This document shows positions 1 through 11,158 of a DNA stretch of 64,000 nt, piece after piece. Numbering within the stretch: the first letter of the stretch is position 1; every line of letters begins with the position of its first letter. The stretch comes from Ketogulonicigenium vulgare WSH-001 (GTDB taxonomy: Bacteria > Pseudomonadota > Alphaproteobacteria > Rhodobacterales > Rhodobacteraceae): NCBI RefSeq assembly GCF_000223375.1, contig NC_017384.1, positions 2,505,001 to 2,569,000 of the forward strand, in the 5' to 3' direction. The notes below the pieces were generated by a model, which saw only the letters and a program-made list of their open reading frames with translations, did not search any database and was not told the origin of the DNA. Made by a program: the position numbers and the translations under genes.

Positions 1-2473
<2,473 letters not shown>

Positions 2474-2550
2474 ATCCAGAAATAGCTCAACCAAATCAAA
2501 AAATCATACAAATCAGTATACTTGACAACAAAAATGATGCTTCTTTCCCG

Positions 2551-2667
2551 GTCTGGTGGCCATAGTGGCCGTTAAACACCCGATCCCTTCCCGAACTCGG
2601 AAGTTAAGGGCGGCTACGCTGATGGTACTGCGACTTAAGTCGTGGGAGAGTAAGTCACCGCCAGACC
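2551..2667 (+). rRNA. rrf: 5S ribosomal RNA
   Basis: About 117 nt, 77 nt downstream of 23S. The ends pair (gtctggtgg with ccgccagac) and the internal cccgaactcggaagttaag segment is the conserved 5S loop C/helix III region. It is the usual third member of the operon. Confidence 0.95.
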
Positions 2668-2714
2668 TGATAAGAAGCATCTTCTCTCTCTCAATACGAT
2701 CAAAATCCCAACAA

Positions 2715-2791
<77 letters not shown>

Positions 2792-2853
2792 GAACTAAAT
2801 CATTAGCGAAATCAGTGGCTTGAAAATCAGCAGCTGCTGATCGCAAACTGATC

Positions 2854-3117
2854 TCACCAGAACGCCCCGCCTCCCGCGGGGCTTTTTGTATGTGCGGCAC
2901 TCAGAGCCAGGATGCACGCCAGATCCCCAACAAGTTCAATGTGATGGAGGCTGGGCGCCGCACGATCCCGCACCATCCGCACCTCCGAAACCAACCCGCG
3001 CAGAAGCTGAGCAGCTTCCAGCTTTAACCCGGACGGGTTCAGCGCCGCCGACAGGCCGGCGATCTTCCCGCAATAAAGGCCCAATACAGCACACCAGCCG
3101 CGACAACCCTCAAACAC
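2854..3117 (-). pseudogene. C-terminal relic of a serine site-specific recombinase
   Basis: An open frame whose last ~70 codons read like the extreme C-terminus of large serine recombinases: a coiled segment ending KLEAAQLLRGLVSEVRMV, then HIELVGDLACILALSA and a Gly-rich tail. The first ~15 residues do not fit, and no catalytic resolvase domain exists upstream; GT8 begins 61 bp away instead. It is therefore a truncated remnant, not a working gene. Family assignment is from remembered sequence pattern, not from a search. Position next to tRNA-fMet fits a former integration event. Confidence 0.5.
2864..2887 (+). terminator. rRNA operon intrinsic terminator
   Basis: A 7-bp GC stem (gccccgc / gcggggc) with a 5-nt loop followed by five T residues, 73 nt after tRNA-fMet. 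It overlaps the 3' end of the recombinase relic on the other strand. Confidence 0.88.
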
Positions 3118-3135
3118 AAAACGATAGACAACAAC

Positions 3136-4035
3136 CTAGAAACGTAGCAGCGGAAAGGCGCGCTGAAAGCGCTTTTGAACGCGACGATAGGCCATGACAG
3201 CACGCCCGCGGCGCGACCAAAAGTCATACCGCGGACCAAGCCATGGCTTGTTCGAGCCGTGAAAATGCACAATCACATCCGAAAGACCCGTCAGCTCGTT
3301 ATCCAAGGCGCCAGACGAACGGATGAAAGCACGCTGCTCACGCGTACGGGACCAAGAGGAATTCCAGGCAGGGTCTAGCAGGCGGACATTGCCCGTGAAA
3401 ATGCTGTTCAGATGGTCCTGATCCCCCCAAGGGCTCGCAGAAGCGCGAATAACATCCGTCATCGCGTCAAAAAGCGCAGGAGTTGCACGTACTGCGGACG
3501 TATCAATCAACAAGACGCCGGAATTGAAATAGTGGGAGATATCTTCCTGTCCCATCAGCTGGCGCAGTTCGCGCACGCGCGGCTTATCGGGCGGCGCGCC
3601 ATTGCGGCACCATTTTGACACGACATAATCGCGCACCGCAGCCAGAGGCTTACCCTGCATATCCAGGTCGAAAATCTGCGATGGGTCCGCTGTTATGCGT
3701 GTATCTCCATCGATATAAAGCACACGGCCATCTAGCTTTTTAGGGATAAGCAACCGCCCCATTGAGGCCCCGGAGATACGCGCGTCAGGGCCTTTAGCGC
3801 CTGCCATTTCGGCCTTACTCAGCGCGGAAAATTCCAAGCGTAGTCGTGGATTGACGGGTTGAAGTTGCGCAATCAGCGCGACCTCGGCAGGGCTGAGCCC
3901 ATCGCCCCAGATGTGGAGCAGGCCGTCGCCCTTGACATGCTGCATAAGGCCCCAAGCCGTAAAAAGGGTGGGGCGCAGTAGTCCTGAATCAGTGACAAGG
4001 ACGAATTGAGGATGGTTGGATTGCGAGGCGCGCAA
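3136..4035 (-). CDS. Glycosyltransferase family 8-like protein
   Basis: 299 residues. Probable retaining glycosyltransferase of GT-A fold that moves a hexose from a nucleotide sugar to a surface glycan; cytosolic or membrane-peripheral. It shows the metal-binding DxD motif as YIDGD at about residues 107-111 and the family C-terminal HFHGSNKPW motif at about 257-265. The only in-frame start that keeps the N-terminal beta strand (FVLVTDSG) is a TTG at 4035, so the start is uncertain. It lies 31 nt downstream of the RgpF-like gene on the same strand and is probably cotranscribed with it. Donor and acceptor cannot be told from sequence. Confidence 0.8.
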   Translation of the reverse strand: MRASQSNHPQFVLVTDSGLLRPTLFTAWGLMQHVKGDGLLHIWGDGLSPAEVALIAQLQPVNPRLRLEFSALSKAEMAGAKGPDARISGASMGRLLIPKKLDGRVLYIDGDTRITADPSQIFDLDMQGKPLAAVRDYVVSKWCRNGAPPDKPRVRELRQLMGQEDISHYFNSGVLLIDTSAVRATPALFDAMTDVIRASASPWGDQDHLNSIFTGNVRLLDPAWNSSWSRTREQRAFIRSSGALDNELTGLSDVIVHFHGSNKPWLGPRYDFWSRRGRAVMAYRRVQKRFQRAFPLLRF

Positions 4036-4066
4036 GTCTTGCTTCTATCTTGGTCAATGGGGGCAC

Positions 4067-5182
4067 TCACAATGAGGCGAGCTTGACCGTATCGCGATAT
4101 TCTGGCCTGCGCGAGTCCCAATTGGCAATCTCGGCGCGCACAGCCGGGTTGAAGCCTTTGGTCAGGCCAAGGACGATCAGCGCCGCGCGTTGGCTTGCAA
4201 AGTCACCACGCCTCATTTTCTTTAAAAAAGGCAGTTTCATACGCAATAAAAGAATCGGATGAACTGTTGTTAGGGTAACAAAGATCTTTCTGGCCTTGAT
4301 GTCGTCCATTAACCTATCGCGCGCCTCAAGCGCGTCTTTACTGCGCGCCAAAACAGGACGGATATACTTTGCTTCTTTTGGGCAGATTGCAGATTGATGT
4401 TCCAGCATAAGCCGCATCTCGTCTGCATCCGTAATATTCATAATTGTCGAGATCAGATCACGGCTATGCACCAAAGCATCAATACTAAAGCCGCGCTTTA
4501 TAAAATATTGCGCCAGATGCCATTCATGATAGCGCACGACGGTGCTTTTATTGTCAATCAAATGCAGCTTTTCCCAATACCGCATGAAAGATTTACTGCT
4601 AAGAATTTTATGTGAAAAGCGAAGAAAATAGGACTGCACATAGCTGCGCGATTTATGGCGCGATACGGTGCTCATATGCAGGCCATAAAGATCAGCATTG
4701 GTCGCGCGGCAGGCGGCAATCGTATCTTTTGCGTCGTGTACCGGGAACCAGATGCTGTCATTCATCAGATAAAGCGCATCAATCGGCAGTTTGCGGGCCA
4801 TCAGGGTCAGAACACCCTCGCGATAACCGCCGAAATCATACCCCACATTGGGGCGTTCAATCACAAGATAGCTGTGCTGCAAAAGAGCGTTGCGGTCGTC
4901 TAAGCTAAGCGGTGCGTTCGACACGACGACACAGCCGATGCCCAGGGCGTTCAGCTCGGTCAATGTGAGAAGACTTGAGTCCAGCAGGCCATCGGGTTGG
5001 AATAACAGCACAACCGCCATTTCGCGCTGAGGCCCACATTGCCCTTCAAGGACGGTGACGTTCTGCGCGCGCTCGATATCATAGCGACGACGGCGCAGGT
5101 TTCCGCCAAAATAATGGAAAAGACCGGAGGTTTGTTTTTTAACGCGGCAGATCTCGCGCCATAGCTTTGAGCTTGCTTGCAC
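4067..5182 (-). CDS. RgpF-like rhamnan synthesis/glycosyltransferase protein
   Basis: 371 residues resembling the RgpF family (Pfam Rhamnan synthesis F), which builds rhamnose-containing polysaccharides. Supporting segments are the VVVSNAPLS strand near residue 85, RPNVGYDFGGYREG near 110, and LYLMNDSIWFPV near 137, which line the predicted nucleotide-sugar site of this family. It is the first gene of a two-gene unit with the GT8 gene. The presence of rfbA and rfbD elsewhere in the window makes a dTDP-rhamnose donor plausible, but that is inference. No signal peptide or membrane segment is visible. Confidence 0.8.
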   Translation of the reverse strand: MQASSKLWREICRVKKQTSGLFHYFGGNLRRRRYDIERAQNVTVLEGQCGPQREMAVVLLFQPDGLLDSSLLTLTELNALGIGCVVVSNAPLSLDDRNALLQHSYLVIERPNVGYDFGGYREGVLTLMARKLPIDALYLMNDSIWFPVHDAKDTIAACRATNADLYGLHMSTVSRHKSRSYVQSYFLRFSHKILSSKSFMRYWEKLHLIDNKSTVVRYHEWHLAQYFIKRGFSIDALVHSRDLISTIMNITDADEMRLMLEHQSAICPKEAKYIRPVLARSKDALEARDRLMDDIKARKIFVTLTTVHPILLLRMKLPFLKKMRRGDFASQRAALIVLGLTKGFNPAVRAEIANWDSRRPEYRDTVKLASL

Positions 5183-5604
5183 GTTGGTACCTCGGGGCGG
5201 CTTGCTTAATTGTGATCATCGTTAATTTTTATACAACGTACAAGCGGTGACGAAGGATAATCGCATAAAAGGTTAAGATGAGCGTAAATCCTAACCATGT
5301 TCACATATGCGACACATACCTTCTGTAAAGGCGCCCGCCTATAGTCGTCGACGGGCAGGTACAGGATCGGCTGTTATCCGCGAATTTGCCCGTCATCGAC
5401 GCGCGATTCGCGCCCGATGTTTCAGCTGCGCTGGCGGAAATTGGCCGAAGTTGGGCGCATCTGCCGCTTGTTTTTGGGCCGTCGCAGGATCTGAGAGCGC
5501 GGAGGTTTTGCGCAAGCAATGCCTGCCATGGCTATGAAGCGGGATCGCTGCTACAAGCGCGTCAGCATGCTTTGCCATAGGGCGGGGCGGAGAATGATGA
5601 GCCG
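5183..5604. other. Intergenic region between divergent polysaccharide genes
   Basis: 422 nt between the RgpF-like gene and the ABC exporter, so it should hold promoters in both directions. The left 120 nt are AT-rich and include an inverted repeat ggtta/taacc around 5273-5299. The right part is GC-rich and contains a short open frame (5386-5580) without a ribosome binding site or a recognisable product; I do not call it a gene. Confidence 0.5.
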
Positions 5605-7380
5605 ATGCAGCTAACACAAAAGATTATGAGCCGTTTTGTCAAAGACGATGTCGATGGCAATGTGGTGAAGCGACTCTTGCAATATGGTGTTGCCACACAG
5701 GGAAGATATTACGCGATCGGCATTCTGGCGATGGTTATTGTCGCTACGAGTGCGGGCCTGACAGCGTGGTCGATGGAGATGATCATCAATGCGATGAGCA
5801 ATCCTAACGATCGCGCGCAACTGGCGACGGTGTCGATGATGGTGGTCGGCATTTTTGCCCTGCGCGGCATCGGGGCCTATGTGCAGGCCGTCGCCATGGC
5901 CAAGGCCGGCAACGGCATCATCGCGGATCAACAGCGCAATATTTTCAATAAGCTGATGGAGCAGGGTGTCGATTTCTTTAACCTGCGCGAATCCTCGGAC
6001 ACGCTGATGCGGGTGACACAAAGCGCGCAGGCGGCGCGTGGCCTGATTGATATTATCGCCACCTCGGCGGTGCGCGATTCGCTGACGCTGATTTCGTTGT
6101 TGGTGGTGATGGTCTATCAGCAGCCGGTGTTGACGCTGGCCGCGATGACGGTCGGACCGATGGCGTTTTTAATGCTCCGCACGCTGGTGCGGCGCGTGCG
6201 TGACGTCACTTCGCGCCAGATGATGTCACTGGCCGAGATTTTGCGTGTGCTGCAGGAAACGTCGGCTGGAATCCGTATCGTTAAGATCTTCGCATTGGAA
6301 GATTTGATGCGTGGCCGCATGAGCGCCGCGGTACGTGCGGTTGAAAAACGCTCGAATGCTGTCACACGGTTGGAATCGATCACCATGCCCGTGATGGATA
6401 TTCTTGCGGGTCTGACAATCGCCGGGATTTTGTGGCTGTCGACGTGGAATATTGTGGGCGGCGCCGATGGCGCATCCGCAGGTCAGTTGATGTCATTTAT
6501 CACCGCGATGCTGATGTGCTACGATCCGGCGCGCCGCTTGTCGCAAATGCGCGTTCGCGCCGAGGCGATGCTGGTCGGCGTGCGCATGTTGTTCGACCTG
6601 ATCGATATGAAAACCAGCCTGAACGAGAACCCGGATGGCCCTGCGCTGAAGCCGGGTCCCGCGCATATCCGGCTTGAGGATGTGACCTTCGCCTATGGCG
6701 AGCGTAAGGTGCTGCAAAATGTCGATATGGACATTCCTGCGGGCCAGTTGACCGCGATTGTGGGCCTCTCGGGCGCAGGCAAATCGACCGTGATGAACCT
6801 GATCATGCGTCTATATGATCCCACCGAGGGCAAGGTCACCATTGATGCGCAGGACATCAGCGGGCTGCGGGCATCGTCGCTGCGACGCGCGCTGGCCTAT
6901 GTCGGCCAAGATACGTTCCTGTTCTCGACCTCGATCCTGGAAAACATCCGCTATGCGCGCCCCGATGCCAGTGACGACGACGTCAAGGCCGCGGCCGAGG
7001 CGGCTTTCGCGCATGAATTCATCATCGCACTGCCCCAAGGCTATCAAACCCAAGTGGGTGAAAATGGCGCCTTCTTGTCGGGTGGCCAGCGGCAGCGCAT
7101 CTCGATCGCGCGGGCATTCTTGAAAAATGCCTCTATCCTGCTGCTGGACGAGGCAACCAGCGCGCTGGATGCGATTTCGGAAGAAAAGATCCGCGATGCT
7201 GTGCAGGTTCTGGGTCGTGGCCGCACGCGTGTTGCGATCACGCACCGTCTGTCGACGATCATGGCCGCCGATCTGGTCTATGTGATGGAGGACGGCCGCG
7301 TCATTGAAAGCGGCAGCGTGGATGCGCTGCTGCGCGCGGATGGGCCGTTCAAGGACCTTTACGACAAGCAGTTCGGCTAA
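5605..7380 (+). CDS. ABC exporter, fused membrane and ATPase domains (MsbA-like)
   Basis: 591 residues. Half-transporter of the type I exporter fold that should homodimerise in the inner membrane. A six-helix transmembrane domain covers about residues 30-320. The ATPase follows, with Walker A GLSGAGKST near 388, signature LSGGQRQR near 491, Walker B ILLLDEATSALD near 510 and the H-loop ITHRLST. Such proteins flip lipids, lipid-linked sugars or peptides. The downstream putative transferase overlaps its stop by one base (TAATG), and surface-glycan genes lie on both sides, so export of a glycan or glycolipid is the likely role; the substrate is not proven. Confidence 0.9.
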   Translation: MQLTQKIMSRFVKDDVDGNVVKRLLQYGVATQGRYYAIGILAMVIVATSAGLTAWSMEMIINAMSNPNDRAQLATVSMMVVGIFALRGIGAYVQAVAMAKAGNGIIADQQRNIFNKLMEQGVDFFNLRESSDTLMRVTQSAQAARGLIDIIATSAVRDSLTLISLLVVMVYQQPVLTLAAMTVGPMAFLMLRTLVRRVRDVTSRQMMSLAEILRVLQETSAGIRIVKIFALEDLMRGRMSAAVRAVEKRSNAVTRLESITMPVMDILAGLTIAGILWLSTWNIVGGADGASAGQLMSFITAMLMCYDPARRLSQMRVRAEAMLVGVRMLFDLIDMKTSLNENPDGPALKPGPAHIRLEDVTFAYGERKVLQNVDMDIPAGQLTAIVGLSGAGKSTVMNLIMRLYDPTEGKVTIDAQDISGLRASSLRRALAYVGQDTFLFSTSILENIRYARPDASDDDVKAAAEAAFAHEFIIALPQGYQTQVGENGAFLSGGQRQRISIARAFLKNASILLLDEATSALDAISEEKIRDAVQVLGRGRTRVAITHRLSTIMAADLVYVMEDGRVIESGSVDALLRADGPFKDLYDKQFG

Positions 7381-8243
7381 TGAAGGGGCAGGCCTCGGAT
7401 CGACCCGTCACGCGGCGGCTGATCAGGCTGGGGTTTCAGCTGTTGCGCGGTCGTGCGCATTGGCAGGACACGTTTCCGGGGCTGCGCATCGACCGCGCAT
7501 CTGGCGAGATCCGCTATTTCGGACGCAAGGTGGGGCAGCTTGTGCCGGCTGCGCTGCCTTCGATTGACGCCGTGCATATTATCGGTTCGGGCCCGTCGCT
7601 TGCCGGGCAAAACCTGACCGCGCTGCCGCCGGCGTGCACCATTTTACTGAATGGCGCCATAAGCCTAGCGGATCAACTGCACCCGGCCGCGGTCTTTGTC
7701 GAGGATGAGCGCTTTGTCTTTCGCCATTTTTCGATGCTGTCGCGGCTTGATCCCGCTGTGCCACTTGCGCTGTCAGCTGCGGTGATCCGCGCGATATTGC
7801 AGCGGGATGATGGCTTTTTGCAGGGCCGCCGGGTGATGCTGATCGATAATCTGCTAAAGCCAGTGCATCACCTGCGTCGCCGCGCGGTGTCTGCGGGCGT
7901 AGATGGCACAGGACTGGTGTCGCTGGACCCTGAGCAGGGGGTCATGATCGCGGGGTCCGTCGCTTGTACGGCGCTGCAATTCGCGCTGGCGGCGCAGCCC
8001 AAGGTGATCGGTTTTGCCGGAATTGATCTGTCGAACGCCAATGCGCCGCGTTTTTACGAAAGTGCCGACAGCCGCGCGCCCTCGGGTATTGTCAGTGGTT
8101 TGCCGCGCCTTTTGGCGTTTTTTGCCGCCGCGCGTGATGTTGCGCAAGAACGGGGGATCGCGCTGCGCTGCTACAGCGCGCGCTCGGCCTTGTTAGAGAT
8201 CGGCTACCCCTATGACGACCTGCTGGACCAGCCGCGCCTTTAG
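7380..8243 (+). CDS. Putative GNGPS-type glycosyltransferase (DUF115/GT42-like)
   Basis: 287 residues, function not established. After a ~60-residue N-terminal part comes VHIIGSGPSLAG (about 64-75), which resembles the (G)NGPS nucleotide-sugar loop of GT42 sialyltransferases and DUF115 proteins. Later, GSVACTALQFALA followed by KVIGFAGIDLS (about 196-222) matches the corresponding second half of that fold. The start overlaps the exporter stop codon (TAATG), showing translational coupling. The last 51 nt overlap the 3' end of manB on the other strand. A role in assembling the exported glycan is inference; no donor sugar can be assigned. Confidence 0.55.
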   Translation: MKGQASDRPVTRRLIRLGFQLLRGRAHWQDTFPGLRIDRASGEIRYFGRKVGQLVPAALPSIDAVHIIGSGPSLAGQNLTALPPACTILLNGAISLADQLHPAAVFVEDERFVFRHFSMLSRLDPAVPLALSAAVIRAILQRDDGFLQGRRVMLIDNLLKPVHHLRRRAVSAGVDGTGLVSLDPEQGVMIAGSVACTALQFALAAQPKVIGFAGIDLSNANAPRFYESADSRAPSGIVSGLPRLLAFFAAARDVAQERGIALRCYSARSALLEIGYPYDDLLDQPRL

Positions 8244-9575
8244 GTGCTGCAAGCCAGCCTTTAACAATCGTGCCGCGCTACGGGGGCTGGCTGCCTCGGT
8301 ATAAAGGCGTAATTCTGGGGCATTGCCAGAGGGGCGTATGTGCAGGATCTGGCCACATAGCGCGGTGATACGCAGCCCGTCCATCCTGTTGATATATGCG
8401 GGTTCAAGCCCGAATGGCGCAAGGAAAGCCCGGCTGTCGGCCTGCAGATCAGCAATCAGTCTTTGCGCCGCACAGGGATCTATATCGGGCAGAAGGCCGC
8501 TTGCGGTAAAGCGCGCGGGCTCTGCCCTGACCCGCGCGGCCAGCGTTCCACCCGCTGCCGCGATCAGCGCCACCAGCATCGGCAACAGGCTGTCGCGTGT
8601 CATCAGCGCAGGCAGTGGCCCCGCGCATTGGGCGTCATATCCCAGTAAGACGCCGCCGTTCGCCTCGTACCCGATGGCGCGGGGCTGCGCTTGCATCCCA
8701 GCGATCACATAGGGTGAGCCGATCCGTGTGCGCAGCACGTGCAAGTCGAGTGCCTCGACCCCGGTATTTGACGAGATTGGCGTGACCACGCTTGTCGCCC
8801 CCAGTGCGCGGGCGGTGATCTGGCCCAATATATCGCCCGCAATCAGCGTGCCGCCTGCATCTGTCATCAATGGCCGATCGCCGTCACCATCCATCGAGAG
8901 GATCGCATCCAGCCGATACATCCGTGCGGCTGCGCGCAGTCGCGCGCGCGTAGTGTCGGTGACCGCTTCGGTATCGACGGCGATGAAGTGATCCGCGCGG
9001 CCAAATTCGACCACCTCTGCACCAAGCGCGCGCAGGATTGCGATCAGATCATCACGCCCGACAGCGGAATGTGACCAGACGCCAACGCGGCGCCCGACGA
9101 GGGCCGCTGTCCCGAAGGCGGTGGTATAGCGGGTCCGATAGGCGGCGCTGATATCAGTATAGCGCAGCGGCCCCAGCGGGCGCGTGATCGCGGGCCCGCC
9201 CAATGCAGCAAGGATCGCAGCTTCGTCAATTTTGGTGATTTCGCCCATAGGCGTATAGAATTTCAGCCCGTTGTAAGCTGCGGGAATGTGGCTGCCGGTT
9301 ACCATGATGGCCGCAGCGCCCGCCCTAGAGGATGCAAGCGCAAGCGCGGGCGTCATCGCGCAGCCGCAATCTGTCACTGTGATTCCCGTTTGGCGCAGCG
9401 CTGCGATGACATCTTTGGCGATGCGCGGCGCGCTCTCGCGCAGATCCCGCGCGACAAAGACGCCGTTGCCGATCGGGCAGGCGGCCACAAAGGCCTGTAT
9501 ATAGGCCGTGATGCAGTCTGCCGTCAGCGCATCCGCCCGACCGCGTAAGCCTGATGTGCCAAATTTTGGCACCAT
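8193..9575 (-). CDS. manB: Phosphomannomutase/phosphoglucomutase
   Basis: 460 residues, normal length for the alpha-D-phosphohexomutase superfamily. It interconverts mannose-6-phosphate and mannose-1-phosphate (perhaps also the glucose forms). The phosphate-carrying serine is in VTGSHIP (Ser95), the Mg-binding loop is DGDGD (229-233), and the C-terminal phosphate-binding loop is IRPSGNAPELR. It starts 1 nt after the manC stop, so the two form a GDP-mannose operon with manC first. It overlaps the upstream transferase gene convergently. Confidence 0.92.
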   Translation of the reverse strand: MVPKFGTSGLRGRADALTADCITAYIQAFVAACPIGNGVFVARDLRESAPRIAKDVIAALRQTGITVTDCGCAMTPALALASSRAGAAAIMVTGSHIPAAYNGLKFYTPMGEITKIDEAAILAALGGPAITRPLGPLRYTDISAAYRTRYTTAFGTAALVGRRVGVWSHSAVGRDDLIAILRALGAEVVEFGRADHFIAVDTEAVTDTTRARLRAAARMYRLDAILSMDGDGDRPLMTDAGGTLIAGDILGQITARALGATSVVTPISSNTGVEALDLHVLRTRIGSPYVIAGMQAQPRAIGYEANGGVLLGYDAQCAGPLPALMTRDSLLPMLVALIAAAGGTLAARVRAEPARFTASGLLPDIDPCAAQRLIADLQADSRAFLAPFGLEPAYINRMDGLRITALCGQILHIRPSGNAPELRLYTEAASPRSAARLLKAGLQHLKARLVQQVVIGVADL

Positions 9576-9576
9576 T

Positions 9577-10983
9577 CTAACCCACCGCGCTTTGCGGGTG
9601 GTTTGTGGTAACGCCGCCCTCGGCCTCGGTTTGGACGGCCAAAAGGATCAAGGGCACATTGCCGGGGTTATCCAGGCGGTGCAGCCCCCCCGCAGCAACA
9701 TAAAGCGATTCGTTCTTGCACAGCAGATGCACCTGATCGCGATGGGTCATCTGCGCCACGCCAGATAGGATGATCCAATGCGTGGCGGCGTGATGCTGCG
9801 GCTGCAGATTGAATGTGGTCCCTGGCGCAACCTCGATCCGCTTGGCCCACAGACCGTGCGGATTTTCATCCCACGGGCGGTGCGCCGTGCGAAACTGGGT
9901 CGCTTGCACCGCGCCTTTGTGTTGCAAGGCGGCGACGGCCTCTTTCACGCGCTGTGTCTGCGAGCGATGCGCGACCAGCACAGCATCGGGGGTGGCGACG
10001 GCGATGATATCTTGCAGGCCGATGCCGACCAATTCGACACCGGCACTGGTGCTGTAAAGCAGCGTATCGGCGCAGGCGATGGCCGTGCTATGAGGGCTTG
10101 CCACATTGCCGCGCGCATCAGGGCCGCTTTCTTGCCAAACCGCATCCCAATCGCCCAGATCCGACCAGCCGGCGGAAAACGGCATCACGGCCAGGTTGCT
10201 GGCCTTTTCCATAATGGCATAATCGACCGAAATATCGGGGGCCGTGGCCCAGGCCACAGGATCAAGACGCATAAAGATCAAATCGCAGCAGGCGGCGCGC
10301 ACGGCAGCCTCGACGGGGATCAGCACCGCGGGCCCATGGGCGCAAAACGCAGCAATCAGCATGCGCGCGGTGAACAGGAAAATGCCAGCATTCCACAGGA
10401 AATCACCGCTCGCGATCATTTGCGCGGCACGCGTGGCATCCGGCTTTTCGACAAAGCGCAGCAGATTTTGTGGGGCATCAGCCCGTGGTTCTGCATCGGG
10501 GGCCAGTTGCAGATAGCCATAGCCGGTTTCAGCGCGCGTCGGTGTGATGCCAAAAGTCACCAGATCACCGGCCAGGGCACGGGGCACGGCTTTGGCGACC
10601 GCATCGCGGAACGCCTCGGTGTCGGGGATGACGTGATCCGACGGTGCGACCAGCATCAGGGCATCGGGGTCACTTTGCGACAGTGCAAATGCAGCGGCCA
10701 AGATCGCAGGTGCGGTATTGCGTGCCTCAGGCTCGATCAGGACGCGCTGCGGCTGCACGCCCACGCCTGCCAGTTGCTCGATCACCAAAAAGCGGAAGTC
10801 ATGCCCGGTGACAACGATGGGTGGGGCAAAAAGCGGGCCGCTTACACGGCGCGCCGCCCCTTGCAGCAGGCTTTCCGCCCCGGTGCGGCGCACAAATTGC
10901 TTGGGATAGTCGCGCCGCGATAATGGCCACAGGCGCGTTCCTGCGCCGCCACATAACAGGATCGGATGAATGTTTCTGTTCAT
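9577..10983 (-). CDS. manC: Mannose-1-phosphate guanylyltransferase (with mannose-6-P isomerase-like domain)
   Basis: 468 residues, the usual size of the type II bifunctional family (AlgA/XanB/ManC). The N-terminal domain carries the nucleotidyl signature GGAGTRLWPLSRRDYPKQF near residues 13-31 and FVEKP near 165. The last ~110 residues form a cupin (RPWDENPHG, then HHAATHWIILSG) that in many homologues has isomerase activity. It makes GDP-mannose for cell-surface glycans together with manB. The start is an ATG at 10983. Confidence 0.92.
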   Translation of the reverse strand: MNRNIHPILLCGGAGTRLWPLSRRDYPKQFVRRTGAESLLQGAARRVSGPLFAPPIVVTGHDFRFLVIEQLAGVGVQPQRVLIEPEARNTAPAILAAAFALSQSDPDALMLVAPSDHVIPDTEAFRDAVAKAVPRALAGDLVTFGITPTRAETGYGYLQLAPDAEPRADAPQNLLRFVEKPDATRAAQMIASGDFLWNAGIFLFTARMLIAAFCAHGPAVLIPVEAAVRAACCDLIFMRLDPVAWATAPDISVDYAIMEKASNLAVMPFSAGWSDLGDWDAVWQESGPDARGNVASPHSTAIACADTLLYSTSAGVELVGIGLQDIIAVATPDAVLVAHRSQTQRVKEAVAALQHKGAVQATQFRTAHRPWDENPHGLWAKRIEVAPGTTFNLQPQHHAATHWIILSGVAQMTHRDQVHLLCKNESLYVAAGGLHRLDNPGNVPLILLAVQTEAEGGVTTNHPQSAVG

Positions 10984-11099
10984 CGCTATGCTAACCTTTA
11001 CTGAAGCAGCAGGGCCTGATCACGTCAGTGAAACGTCACAGAGTGAACAAATCCTTACCAACCGGCGGCTCATGGTCGATTTATGTGCGCAAAGCGCAC

Positions 11100-11115
11100 T
11101 ATGATTATAAAATCA
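11100..11115. promoter_or_regulatory. Candidate operator upstream of quiC
   Basis: Perfect inverted repeat atgatt-ataa-aatcat about 44 nt upstream of the quiC start codon, inside an AT-rich promoter-like stretch. A GntR-family protein encoded nearby is a candidate binder, but no matching copy of the full repeat was seen before the TRAP operon. Confidence 0.35.
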
Positions 11116-11145
11116 TCTGGTGTTATAGTTTTCATATGCTGATAT

Positions 11146-11150
11146 GAGGG
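11146..11150 (+). promoter_or_regulatory. RBS deciding the quiC start
   Basis: gaggg lies 8 nt before ATG 11159. An earlier in-frame ATG at 11144 has no such site, and the protein family begins with MKTSIATVS-like sequence, so 11159 is preferred. Confidence 0.65.
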
Positions 11151-11158
11151 TGATGCTT

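Noticed and set aside
5386..5580. 64-codon frame upstream of the ABC exporter
   Set aside because: No ribosome binding site and no recognised product. A search against small proteins could change this.
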